Source: an uncultured Prevotellaceae bacterium (lineage in GTDB: Bacteria; Bacteroidota; Bacteroidia; Bacteroidales; Muribaculaceae). Taken from it: 64,000 nt of DNA. The position numbers and the translations under genes were made by a program. The stretch spans positions 1 to 64,000 of the forward strand of contig CAMVAP010000011.1 in NCBI GenBank assembly GCA_947165485.1. Reading direction: 5' to 3'. Positions 46,869 through 54,170 of this stretch are shown here, piece by piece (position 1 is the first letter of the stretch; every line of letters starts with the position of its first letter). Under the pieces are notes generated by a model. That model saw nothing but the letters and a program-made list of their open reading frames with translations. It ran no database searches and was not told the DNA's origin.

Positions 46869-46891
46869 GATTTCTCGCCCATGGGGCTGAT
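46869..46891 (+). repeat. REP-like hairpin copy D (GATTTC TCGCCC ATG GGGC TGAT, degenerate)
   Basis: Same GATTTC-stem-triloop arrangement, stem partly decayed. Confidence 0.55.
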
Positions 46892-46926
46892 AAAATATGG
46901 TGCGGGTGTCCTGCAATGCGGGGCGG

Positions 46927-47973
46927 TTATGGGTGCTGGGTCAGGGGCTTGTCGTCCCACGACTTGACGAGTGTGCTGAGCCACATGCGGCTTTCAGTGT
47001 CGTCGATGCGCGCGATTTCCATGAGCAGGGCAGGGCGGTAGGCCGGTTTCAACTTGAAGTTGCGTGACAGGAGGCTGGCCCTGTGTTGTGGCATGGCAAG
47101 CCAGTTCAAGAAACGCTGGGGATTTGCCTTGTAAAGTTCCGAAACGTCCTGCGGGAAAGGATTATAGGGATAATCGTGTGCAAATGAGGTGTCGATAACA
47201 GCGGCAAAGTCGTTCCATGTGTCCATCACCCCCGTGTCATAGAGTGAGCACACCTGCATGTCCCACGACCTGTATTCGGTGCAGGCATATTCATCCACCG
47301 GGCCTTGCTTGTCCACCAGTTCTTGAGCGTGCATCACAAAGTGTCCCTTGCTGTTCACCGTGTAGCGCTGTTGCCAGGTCGCTTGCCATTGCGGCTTGGT
47401 CTTGATGTCTTTCTCATAGTCCATGACACAGCGGCTCATCGTGCGGTGTAGGGTCACTTCATCGTTCCTGAAGGTGATGAGCGCGTCGAGAGAGTAGGAA
47501 TTGTTGTCGTTGAGGTCAGATGTGTTGATGCGCCACGTGATGTGCTGCTCGCGCGCATTCATGGCATCAAGCACGTGACCCTGCTTGTCAAAGGTGATCA
47601 AGTCGAGACTATATCCCACATTGCTGCCGGCGTAGAAGGCTCCCAGCGTGATGCCATTGCCCATGTCCTTGATGCCCAGCAACCGCCAGTCGCTCATTCC
47701 GTCGGGGAAACCATGCCCAATGGGGACGATGAGCGCCTCGTGCTGCTCGCTGTTGAGTCTTTTCCCCTTGAGGTCACTGATTTCCTGTTCGGGGTCACCG
47801 CAATACACGTCGGGCAGGGCGAGCGTGTCGCCCAATAAAAGTTGATCGGTGACAGTGATGCCTATCTTGTCAAGAAATGCAAATTGCTCGTTGGACACCT
47901 TATCGCCGCCCGAGCAAGCAGCTATCACGAGCGTGAGCAGCAGGGTTATCGCCAGGATGAGTTTGTTGGACAT
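46927..47973 (-). CDS. Hypothetical lipoprotein
   Basis: MSNKLILAITLLLTLVIAACSGGDK lipobox; ITFDKQGHVLDAMNAREQ, NSKGHFVMHAQE. Confidence 0.7.
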   Translation of the reverse strand: MSNKLILAITLLLTLVIAACSGGDKVSNEQFAFLDKIGITVTDQLLLGDTLALPDVYCGDPEQEISDLKGKRLNSEQHEALIVPIGHGFPDGMSDWRLLGIKDMGNGITLGAFYAGSNVGYSLDLITFDKQGHVLDAMNAREQHITWRINTSDLNDNNSYSLDALITFRNDEVTLHRTMSRCVMDYEKDIKTKPQWQATWQQRYTVNSKGHFVMHAQELVDKQGPVDEYACTEYRSWDMQVCSLYDTGVMDTWNDFAAVIDTSFAHDYPYNPFPQDVSELYKANPQRFLNWLAMPQHRASLLSRNFKLKPAYRPALLMEIARIDDTESRMWLSTLVKSWDDKPLTQHP

Positions 47974-48144
47974 ATTTATTGATGTGAAAGTCTATAAGTA
48001 AAGAGTGACTGATGAAGTGCAAAATTAAACGATTTGCCATTTATGGACAAGAAATCCACGTTTTTTTTGGTGTGTGGGGCGGCTTTTTTTGAGACAGAGG
48101 GCGGTACTTGCTGCCGGGTGGAATCGCTGGAAATCTCAAATAAA

Positions 48145-48176
48145 TTTGGAATTGCGCGTGACTTGCACTACCTTTG
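48145..48176 (+). promoter_or_regulatory. Promoter TTTG-N20-TACCTTTG, 8 bp from the start codon
   Basis: TTTG 48145-48148; TACCTTTG 48169-48176; ATG 48184. Confidence 0.75.
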
Positions 48177-48183
48177 CAGGATA

Positions 48184-48993
48184 ATGAAAGGGAACCAGAA
48201 GATTAATATTGAGCATCCCGAGGCTTGGGAACTGCTGGTGTCGATCAATGACAAGCGGGTAAATTATATCCTCTTTACGCCAACTGTGGCCAACTCGCTC
48301 ATTGCCAGTGAGGTTGCAACCGTTGATGATTCCTTGCAGGGTCTAGAGGATGCTATCTATAATACGCCAGTATTGCTCAACGAGTACAAGCGAGTGCGGG
48401 TTGTAGTGCATTCGCAGCACTTTGTGCTACTGCCAAGTCAATGCAGCGATGAGGATGCTATGTCGCTGGTGCTCCATGCTTTTCCCGGTCAGGACGAGGA
48501 AGCAGCCGTGTGCACCCTGCCGCAGCATGGCGTGAAGATCGCCTATCTCATGCCGCGCGGGATGCAGGCATTCCTGGGCCGCACCTTCAGCTACCCCATG
48601 ACCTACCATCACTTGATGCCGCTGTGTGAGTACTTCAAGGAACAGGACCGCGACAGTGACATCTCCCGGATGTTCCTCAACGTTGAGAGGGACAAGATGG
48701 ATCTGGCCATCTACCGCAAGGGAGAGTTCCTGTGTGCTAACACCTATCCTTATACCAACGTCCAGGATGCTGCTTATTTTGCCATGAACGCCTGGCGCAC
48801 CTATAGCCTGGACCAGCTCACCGACGAGTTGCAGCTCATGGGTGACAATGAGGTGCGTGCGGCGATGACACCCGAGTTGAGAAAATATGTGAAATATGTG
48901 ATGCCTGCCGTGTATCCCGCTGCTGCCATGCGGCTGGGTCGCAACGCGATGCAGGCACCACTGGAATTGATACTGCTTGCCCTATGCGAATAA
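48184..48993 (+). CDS. DUF3822-like family protein
   Basis: MKGNQKINIEHPEAWELLVSINDKRVNYILFTPTVANSL...LNVERDKMDLAIYRKGEFLCANTYPYTNVQDAAYFAMNAW; gene order next to rsmD. Confidence 0.75.
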   Translation: MKGNQKINIEHPEAWELLVSINDKRVNYILFTPTVANSLIASEVATVDDSLQGLEDAIYNTPVLLNEYKRVRVVVHSQHFVLLPSQCSDEDAMSLVLHAFPGQDEEAAVCTLPQHGVKIAYLMPRGMQAFLGRTFSYPMTYHHLMPLCEYFKEQDRDSDISRMFLNVERDKMDLAIYRKGEFLCANTYPYTNVQDAAYFAMNAWRTYSLDQLTDELQLMGDNEVRAAMTPELRKYVKYVMPAVYPAAAMRLGRNAMQAPLELILLALCE

Positions 48994-49520
48994 TCAGTGG
49001 TAAATATGGCCGCCGTCGCTTTGACGTGCCCACCAACATCACCGCGCGCCCCACGACCGACATGGCTCGCGAAAACCTGTTCAACGTGCTGGGCAATATC
49101 ATCGACCTGGAGGGCAAGACGGTGGTTGACCTGTTTGCCGGCACGGGGGCGATGAGTTTTGAGTTCCTGTCCCGCGGCTGTGCCCATGTGACATCGGTCG
49201 AGAAAGCTCGCGTGCAGGCTGAGTTTATCAAGCGTGTGCAGCAACAGTTGGGCGACCCCAACCTGACGCTCATTCGAGGTGATGTGTTCAAGTTTGTTGC
49301 CACGTGTCGCCAGTCGTTTGATATCATCTTTGCCGACCCGCCCTACGATATGCCGCGTTTTGGCGACATCCCCAAGCTGGTGCTTGATTCCCCGCTCGTG
49401 CATGAGGGCACGCTGTTTGTCATGGAGCATCCACGTGAGCATGACTTCAGCACATTGCCCCATTTCTCGCAGCAGCGGGTCTATGGTAAGGTTAATTTTT
49501 CCTTGTTTGAGGTCAAGTGA
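48984..49520 (+). CDS. rsmD: 16S rRNA (guanine(966)-N(2))-methyltransferase
   Basis: MRIISGKYGRRRFDVPTNITARPTTDMARENLFNVLGN; VVDLFAGTGAMSFEFLSRG; IIFADPPYDM. Confidence 0.95.
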   Translation: MRIISGKYGRRRFDVPTNITARPTTDMARENLFNVLGNIIDLEGKTVVDLFAGTGAMSFEFLSRGCAHVTSVEKARVQAEFIKRVQQQLGDPNLTLIRGDVFKFVATCRQSFDIIFADPPYDMPRFGDIPKLVLDSPLVHEGTLFVMEHPREHDFSTLPHFSQQRVYGKVNFSLFEVK

Positions 49521-49963
49521 TGATGGTTGACGAGAGTAAATATGTTTCCCGGCTGGAGCAGCACGACGTGAAACCCACGGCGATGCGCATCCTGCTGTTG
49601 CGCACGATGATGGCGCACGATGATGCCTTCTCGTTACAGAGTCTGGAGGACGAGCTGGACACGGTGGACAAGTCAACCATCTACCGCACGATCACCTTGT
49701 TCCTGACCCATCATCTCATCCATGCCATCGATGACGGCACGGGAATGTTCAAGTATGCCGTGTGCAGTTCCGATTGCCACTGCGGCGAGGATGAGGGGGC
49801 CATTGATCACCTTCATGCCCACTTCAACTGCGAGAAGTGTGGCCGCACCTTCTGCTTGCAGACGACCCACGTGCCGCTGGTTGCCCTTCCTGGCAATTTC
49901 CAGGTGCACAGTATCAACTATGTCCTCAAGGGCTTGTGCCCTGATTGTGTTAATGGGCTTTAG
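49520..49963 (+). CDS. Fur-family transcriptional regulator
   Basis: LEQHDVKPTAMRILLLRTMMAHDDAFSLQSLEDELDTVDKSTIYRTITLFLTHHLIHAI; HAHFNCEKCGRTFCL; LCPDC. Confidence 0.92.
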   Translation: MMVDESKYVSRLEQHDVKPTAMRILLLRTMMAHDDAFSLQSLEDELDTVDKSTIYRTITLFLTHHLIHAIDDGTGMFKYAVCSSDCHCGEDEGAIDHLHAHFNCEKCGRTFCLQTTHVPLVALPGNFQVHSINYVLKGLCPDCVNGL

Positions 49964-49979
49964 GTTATGGTAATAGGTT

Positions 49980-50672
49980 ATGAATAAGTTCACTCGCTGG
50001 ATACGCAACATATTGATTTTCTTCTTTACCTCGACTATCCTGTCGGTGGTGATATTGAAGTATATCCCGGTGTATGTTACACCGTTGATGCTCATTCGCG
50101 CTGTGGAGCAGATGGCCCGTGGCGAAGCGCCCACCATCAACCATCATTGGGTGCCGCTGGAGCGCATCACCCATCACTTGCCTCAAGCGGTCATGGCCAG
50201 CGAGGATAACCTCTTCCTCAAGCACAAGGGTTTTGACCTGGAACAGATCCAGAAGGCCCAGATCGAGGCACAGGAGGGTAAGCGTCAACGCGGAGCCAGC
50301 ACCATCAGCCAGCAGACGGCCCGCAACGTATTCCTGTGGCAAAAACGGTCGTGGCTGCGTAAAGGCCTGGAGGCCTATTTCACGTTCTTGATCGAGGCCA
50401 TCTGGGGTAAAGAGCGCATCATGGAGGTTTATCTCAACTCTATCGAGATGGGTAAGGGCATCTATGGTGCCCATGCTGTAGCCCGTTACAACTTCAACAC
50501 CACGCCCGACCGCTTGACCCGCGATCAGTGCGCCTACATTGCCGTGTCGCTGCCTAACCCGCTGGAGCGAGACAGTGCCCATCCCAGCGCCAAGATGCGC
50601 AAGATGCACAAGACCATCCTGAAGCGCATGAAGCAAATCGACACTTTCCCCCGCGAGGTGTGCGCCCAGTAG
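49980..50672 (+). CDS. mtgA: Monofunctional biosynthetic peptidoglycan transglycosylase
   Basis: AVMASEDNLFLKHKGFDLEQIQKA; RGASTISQQTARNVFLWQKRSWLRKGLEAYFTFLIEAIWGKERIMEVYLNSIEMG. Confidence 0.94.
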   Translation: MNKFTRWIRNILIFFFTSTILSVVILKYIPVYVTPLMLIRAVEQMARGEAPTINHHWVPLERITHHLPQAVMASEDNLFLKHKGFDLEQIQKAQIEAQEGKRQRGASTISQQTARNVFLWQKRSWLRKGLEAYFTFLIEAIWGKERIMEVYLNSIEMGKGIYGAHAVARYNFNTTPDRLTRDQCAYIAVSLPNPLERDSAHPSAKMRKMHKTILKRMKQIDTFPREVCAQ

Positions 50673-50679
50673 GGGGGCA

Positions 50680-51282
50680 CTACAGGGTGCAGAAGAAGGT
50701 GACAAGAAAAGGAACCGAGAAATCGACCAGGAAGCCATGAAATAGCGACAGGATGACGAAGTCCTGCCCGCTGGTGCGTGTGATGATGGGCAGTGTGGTG
50801 TCCATCGTTGTGGCACCCCCGCAGGAGATTGGGGAGAGCGGGCCAAAGTATTTTACCAGCAAGGGCGCCCCCAGCAAGGTGAAAACCTCACGGATGATGT
50901 TGGCCAGCAGAGCGATAGTGCCCAATTCGGGTCCGCGGTATTGTGTGATGAAAATGCTTGACAAGGAATAGTAGCCGAATCCCGAGCCAATGGCCAGGCA
51001 GTCGGTGACACTGCGGTGTGGCAACCCGAGAGCGGCAATCGCTGTGGCAAGAAGCGTCCCCACGATGGTCATCAGTGGCAGCAGCATCAGGCGGCGGTCC
51101 AGGTTGCGGAATGTCTTCAACATCGCGGTGTTGTTGCCCACCGTCACGCCCACACAGAACAACAGGGCACACAACGTCAGGTAACTCACGTTGCCATAGG
51201 CGTTCAAGTCGGGAAGCCAGTGCATCAGGCCGCACACGATACCCAGGATGAAGAATGCTACGATGATGAGGCTCCCTTTCAT
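50680..51282 (-). CDS. Lysine exporter LysO family, C-terminal half
   Basis: MKGSLIIVAFFILGIVCGLMHWL; LPHRSVTDCLAIGSGFGYYSLSSIFITQYRGPELGTIALLANIIREVFTLLGAPLLVKYFGPLSPISCGGATTMDTTLP. Confidence 0.88.
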   Translation of the reverse strand: MKGSLIIVAFFILGIVCGLMHWLPDLNAYGNVSYLTLCALLFCVGVTVGNNTAMLKTFRNLDRRLMLLPLMTIVGTLLATAIAALGLPHRSVTDCLAIGSGFGYYSLSSIFITQYRGPELGTIALLANIIREVFTLLGAPLLVKYFGPLSPISCGGATTMDTTLPIITRTSGQDFVILSLFHGFLVDFSVPFLVTFFCTL

Positions 51283-51557
51283 TGCTGGCCTCCTTTCTTG
51301 GGATTGACCCATCGCCACAGGAGCCATGAGAACAAGATGGTGCCAGCGATACCGCCCATGGCGAGCCACAGGGCCTCAAGCCCCAGTTTGCGTATGCCGC
51401 CCACGACCTGCGGATTCTCACCCACCTCTACGCCCAGGAAGAACAATAGCAGCCAGATGAATAGCGTCACAGCATGTGGCACGACACGTAGCCGCCGTTT
51501 CCTCAACAGGAACCCGACGGCCATCCCGCTGAGCATGATGGCAACTACCTTTAACAT
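51279..51557 (-). CDS. Lysine exporter LysO family, N-terminal half
   Basis: MLKVVAIMLSGMAVGFLLRKRR...IWLLLFFLGVEVGENPQVV; ATGA overlap with the downstream half. Confidence 0.82.
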   Translation of the reverse strand: MLKVVAIMLSGMAVGFLLRKRRLRVVPHAVTLFIWLLLFFLGVEVGENPQVVGGIRKLGLEALWLAMGGIAGTILFSWLLWRWVNPKKGGQQ

Positions 51558-51646
51558 ATTGTAACCGCAAAGGTAATACAATCCAATTGAAGAACCCCGT
51601 CGATGTGTGTATTTTGTTTTTAATAAATGTGTTTTTTGATTGAAGT

Positions 51647-51678
51647 CTTGTCAATGAGTAGAAAAAAATATACCTTTG
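51647..51678 (+). promoter_or_regulatory. Promoter (C)TTG-N20-TACCTTTG
   Basis: TTG 51648-51650, TACCTTTG 51671-51678; a divergent TACCTTTG lies on the - strand at 51568-51575 for lysO. Confidence 0.7.
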
Positions 51679-51719
51679 CGGGATTGGATTGTAATTCAAT
51701 CAAATAATTGATCGATGAT

Positions 51720-52343
51720 ATGAAACAAATCGTCATTTTAATAATTTGCTTAATCATAACTTTGTTGCTGGGCGCTTATCTCATTTGGCTAGAGAGTTGT
51801 AAACCAGTAAGTTGTGATTATGTGATTTCAAATCAAGCCCTCGGCGCTACCAACCAGCTGACGGCGACCAAGGTTGAAAACCGCGTTAAGGAAATCTATG
51901 CAACGGTTTTTAAAGCCTATAATGACGAGGACACTGCGCTCGATCTCACAGCCCTTGAAGAGAAACGCAAGCAGTTCAATGCTGAGTACTGTTCACGCGG
52001 GTGGAACCAACTGTTGAATGTGGTCAATAGGATAGACAGCATTGATTTTCATGGCGAGATGGGCTTCTTTGATTTCGATTACTGGATAATGGCTCAAGAC
52101 TGGAAGGACCTGTCGGTGAGTGACGTGAAGGCGCTGGCTTACTCTCCCCACATGGTCCAGGTCGAGTTTCTGTTGCACAACCTGGGTCATGCCAAACCCG
52201 TGACGTTGCTCATGGTCAATGAGCGCGGGTTGTGGAAGATTGACAGCTTTCAGGACGAAGAGAACCCGCATGACCTGAAGCGGGCGATGCGAATGTATAT
52301 TGATATTAAATTTGGCAATTATCCAGTTCGTGAAATAAGATAA
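51720..52343 (+). CDS. Hypothetical membrane-anchored protein
   Basis: MKQIVILIICLIITLLLGAYLIWLESC; NTF2/DUF3828-like tail ALAYSPHMVQVEFLLHNLGHAKPVTLLMVNERGLWKIDSFQDE. Confidence 0.7.
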   Translation: MKQIVILIICLIITLLLGAYLIWLESCKPVSCDYVISNQALGATNQLTATKVENRVKEIYATVFKAYNDEDTALDLTALEEKRKQFNAEYCSRGWNQLLNVVNRIDSIDFHGEMGFFDFDYWIMAQDWKDLSVSDVKALAYSPHMVQVEFLLHNLGHAKPVTLLMVNERGLWKIDSFQDEENPHDLKRAMRMYIDIKFGNYPVREIR

Positions 52344-52349
52344 AAAATC

Positions 52350-54089
52350 ATGTTTACAAGAAGGATATTATTATCGGCCATGGCGGCCATCGTTTACTGT
52401 GCTGTGTTGATGGCGGTTCCTGCCAAGCCCCAGCCCTGCGTGTTTACCCAGAGTGACGGAACCACGGTCACGCTGGTGATGGGTGGAGGTGAACTTCACC
52501 GCTCGCTCATGACCCTGGACGGCATGACCGTCGCCCGTAACGACAAAGGCGATTATTGTTATGTCGCCGGCGGGTCGTTGAGCGATGTGGTGGCTCATGA
52601 CAAGGATAGCCGTAGCATCGAGGAGGTGGCATTTGTCGCAGCCTATCGTGACCAGATGATGCTCGGGACGTCTCGGCAGCGCGCGCCTCGCCGCGACGAA
52701 GCCAACGATAATCCCCAGGTGCCTACCATCGGTTCACCACGCATCCCCGTCATTCTGGTGAGTTACACCGATATACCCTTCTATAGCGACGACCCCAAGG
52801 CGACGTTTCAGATCCAGTTTAACGAGAAGGACAAGAGTTGCCTGCACTACTTCCAGTCGCAGTCGAGAGGAGCGTTCTCACCGCAATTTGACATCCTGGG
52901 TCCTGTGGAGTTGCCCAACAATCGAGCCTTTTACGGCGCCAACGTGCGCATCTATGGCACCGAGGTCGATACTCAACTGGGAACGATGATTTATGATGCC
53001 TGTACAGGACTGGACGATGTGGATTTCTCCCGCTATGATAACGATAACGATAGCATTGTGGATGTGGTTGTCGTGCTGTATGCCGGTGTGGGTGAAGCGC
53101 AGGCGTGGCAGCGGGTGCCCGAGTCGGTATGGCCTTGCCAGTGGGACATGCAGGAGGCCTACGATTGGAACTGTAGCGTTACCGGCCCATTCCAGTTGGA
53201 TGGAGTGACCATCAACAAGTTTGCCGTGTTTAATGAGTTGGAGGGCAGCAACAACCTGAGTACCAACATTGATGGCATCGGCACCTTTTGCCACGAGTTC
53301 AGCCACTGCTTGGGTTTGCCAGACTTCTATCCTACCAATAATGGCCGAGCCTATGGCATGAGCAACTGGTCCCTGATGGATCACGGTTGTTACCTGGATG
53401 GAGGTGATACCCCAGCGGGCTATAGCTCCTATGAACGTCATTACATGGGGTGGATGGATCTTATCGACCCAGTTGAGAATACCCAATATACACTGGCTCC
53501 CCTGAACTCCGACCAGGGTACGGCTGTCAAGGTGGTGAACGATGCCAACCCCGATGAGTACTACCTGCTGGAATACCGCACCCAGACAGGTTGGGACGCG
53601 TTCTTGCCAGGAGAAGGTATCTTGATCCTGCATGTGGATTATGACAAGGAGGCGTGGGTCAACAACACGCCCAACAACAACTCGGGCCACCAGCGCATGA
53701 CGATTATCCCAGCCGACAACATATTGTCAGGGGCCAATAACTCGACCGACACGTGGCCCCTGGGCGGACTGGACTCACTGACCAATTATTCCACACCAGC
53801 CGCACGTGTCTTTACTGGCGGATACATGAATAAGCCAATCCGCGCGATGGCCGTTGATGCCGGCAGTGGCACGGCCTCGTTGATGTACATGCCCGTGCCG
53901 CCACGACCCAACGGAGACGTGAACGGTGACGGTGAGGTGACCATTGCCGACGTGAGTGAGCTGATCGAAGTGATCCTGAGTGGTGACCAGGATGAGGCGA
54001 GCGAGACTGCTGACGTGAACCGTGACGGCGAGGTGAACATCGGCGACATCAACGCTGTCATTGATTTGATTTTAGGCTCTAGGTTATAG
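52350..54089 (+). CDS. M6-family metalloprotease-domain protein with C-terminal dockerin
   Basis: GTFCHEFSHCLGLPDFY (HExxH); GDVNGDGEVTIADVSELIEVILSG...ADVNRDGEVNIGDINAVIDLILG. Confidence 0.93.
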   Translation: MFTRRILLSAMAAIVYCAVLMAVPAKPQPCVFTQSDGTTVTLVMGGGELHRSLMTLDGMTVARNDKGDYCYVAGGSLSDVVAHDKDSRSIEEVAFVAAYRDQMMLGTSRQRAPRRDEANDNPQVPTIGSPRIPVILVSYTDIPFYSDDPKATFQIQFNEKDKSCLHYFQSQSRGAFSPQFDILGPVELPNNRAFYGANVRIYGTEVDTQLGTMIYDACTGLDDVDFSRYDNDNDSIVDVVVVLYAGVGEAQAWQRVPESVWPCQWDMQEAYDWNCSVTGPFQLDGVTINKFAVFNELEGSNNLSTNIDGIGTFCHEFSHCLGLPDFYPTNNGRAYGMSNWSLMDHGCYLDGGDTPAGYSSYERHYMGWMDLIDPVENTQYTLAPLNSDQGTAVKVVNDANPDEYYLLEYRTQTGWDAFLPGEGILILHVDYDKEAWVNNTPNNNSGHQRMTIIPADNILSGANNSTDTWPLGGLDSLTNYSTPAARVFTGGYMNKPIRAMAVDAGSGTASLMYMPVPPRPNGDVNGDGEVTIADVSELIEVILSGDQDEASETADVNRDGEVNIGDINAVIDLILGSRL

Positions 54090-54140
54090 GCTATAGGCGT
54101 TAGCGAGTGCCAACCGGGGACTGGAAACTGAAAACTAGGG
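54078..54140. repeat. Spacer repeat S1 after dockerin gene
   Basis: TAGGTTATAGGCTATAGGCGTTAGCGAGTGCCAACCGGGGACTGGAAACTGAAAACTA; similar to S2/S3. Confidence 0.75.
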
Positions 54141-54170
54141 ACTAGAAACAGAGAACAAAAAAGTAAAAAT

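Noticed and set aside
48801-49676. 291-aa antisense ORF across rsmD
   Set aside because: rsmD carries the DPPYDM methyltransferase motif; the antisense ORF spans three unrelated genes.
50680-51557. LysO as a frameshifted pseudogene
   Set aside because: The two halves overlap by a clean ATGA with separate starts, and a split DUF340/LysO pair is a plausible functional arrangement in Bacteroidota.
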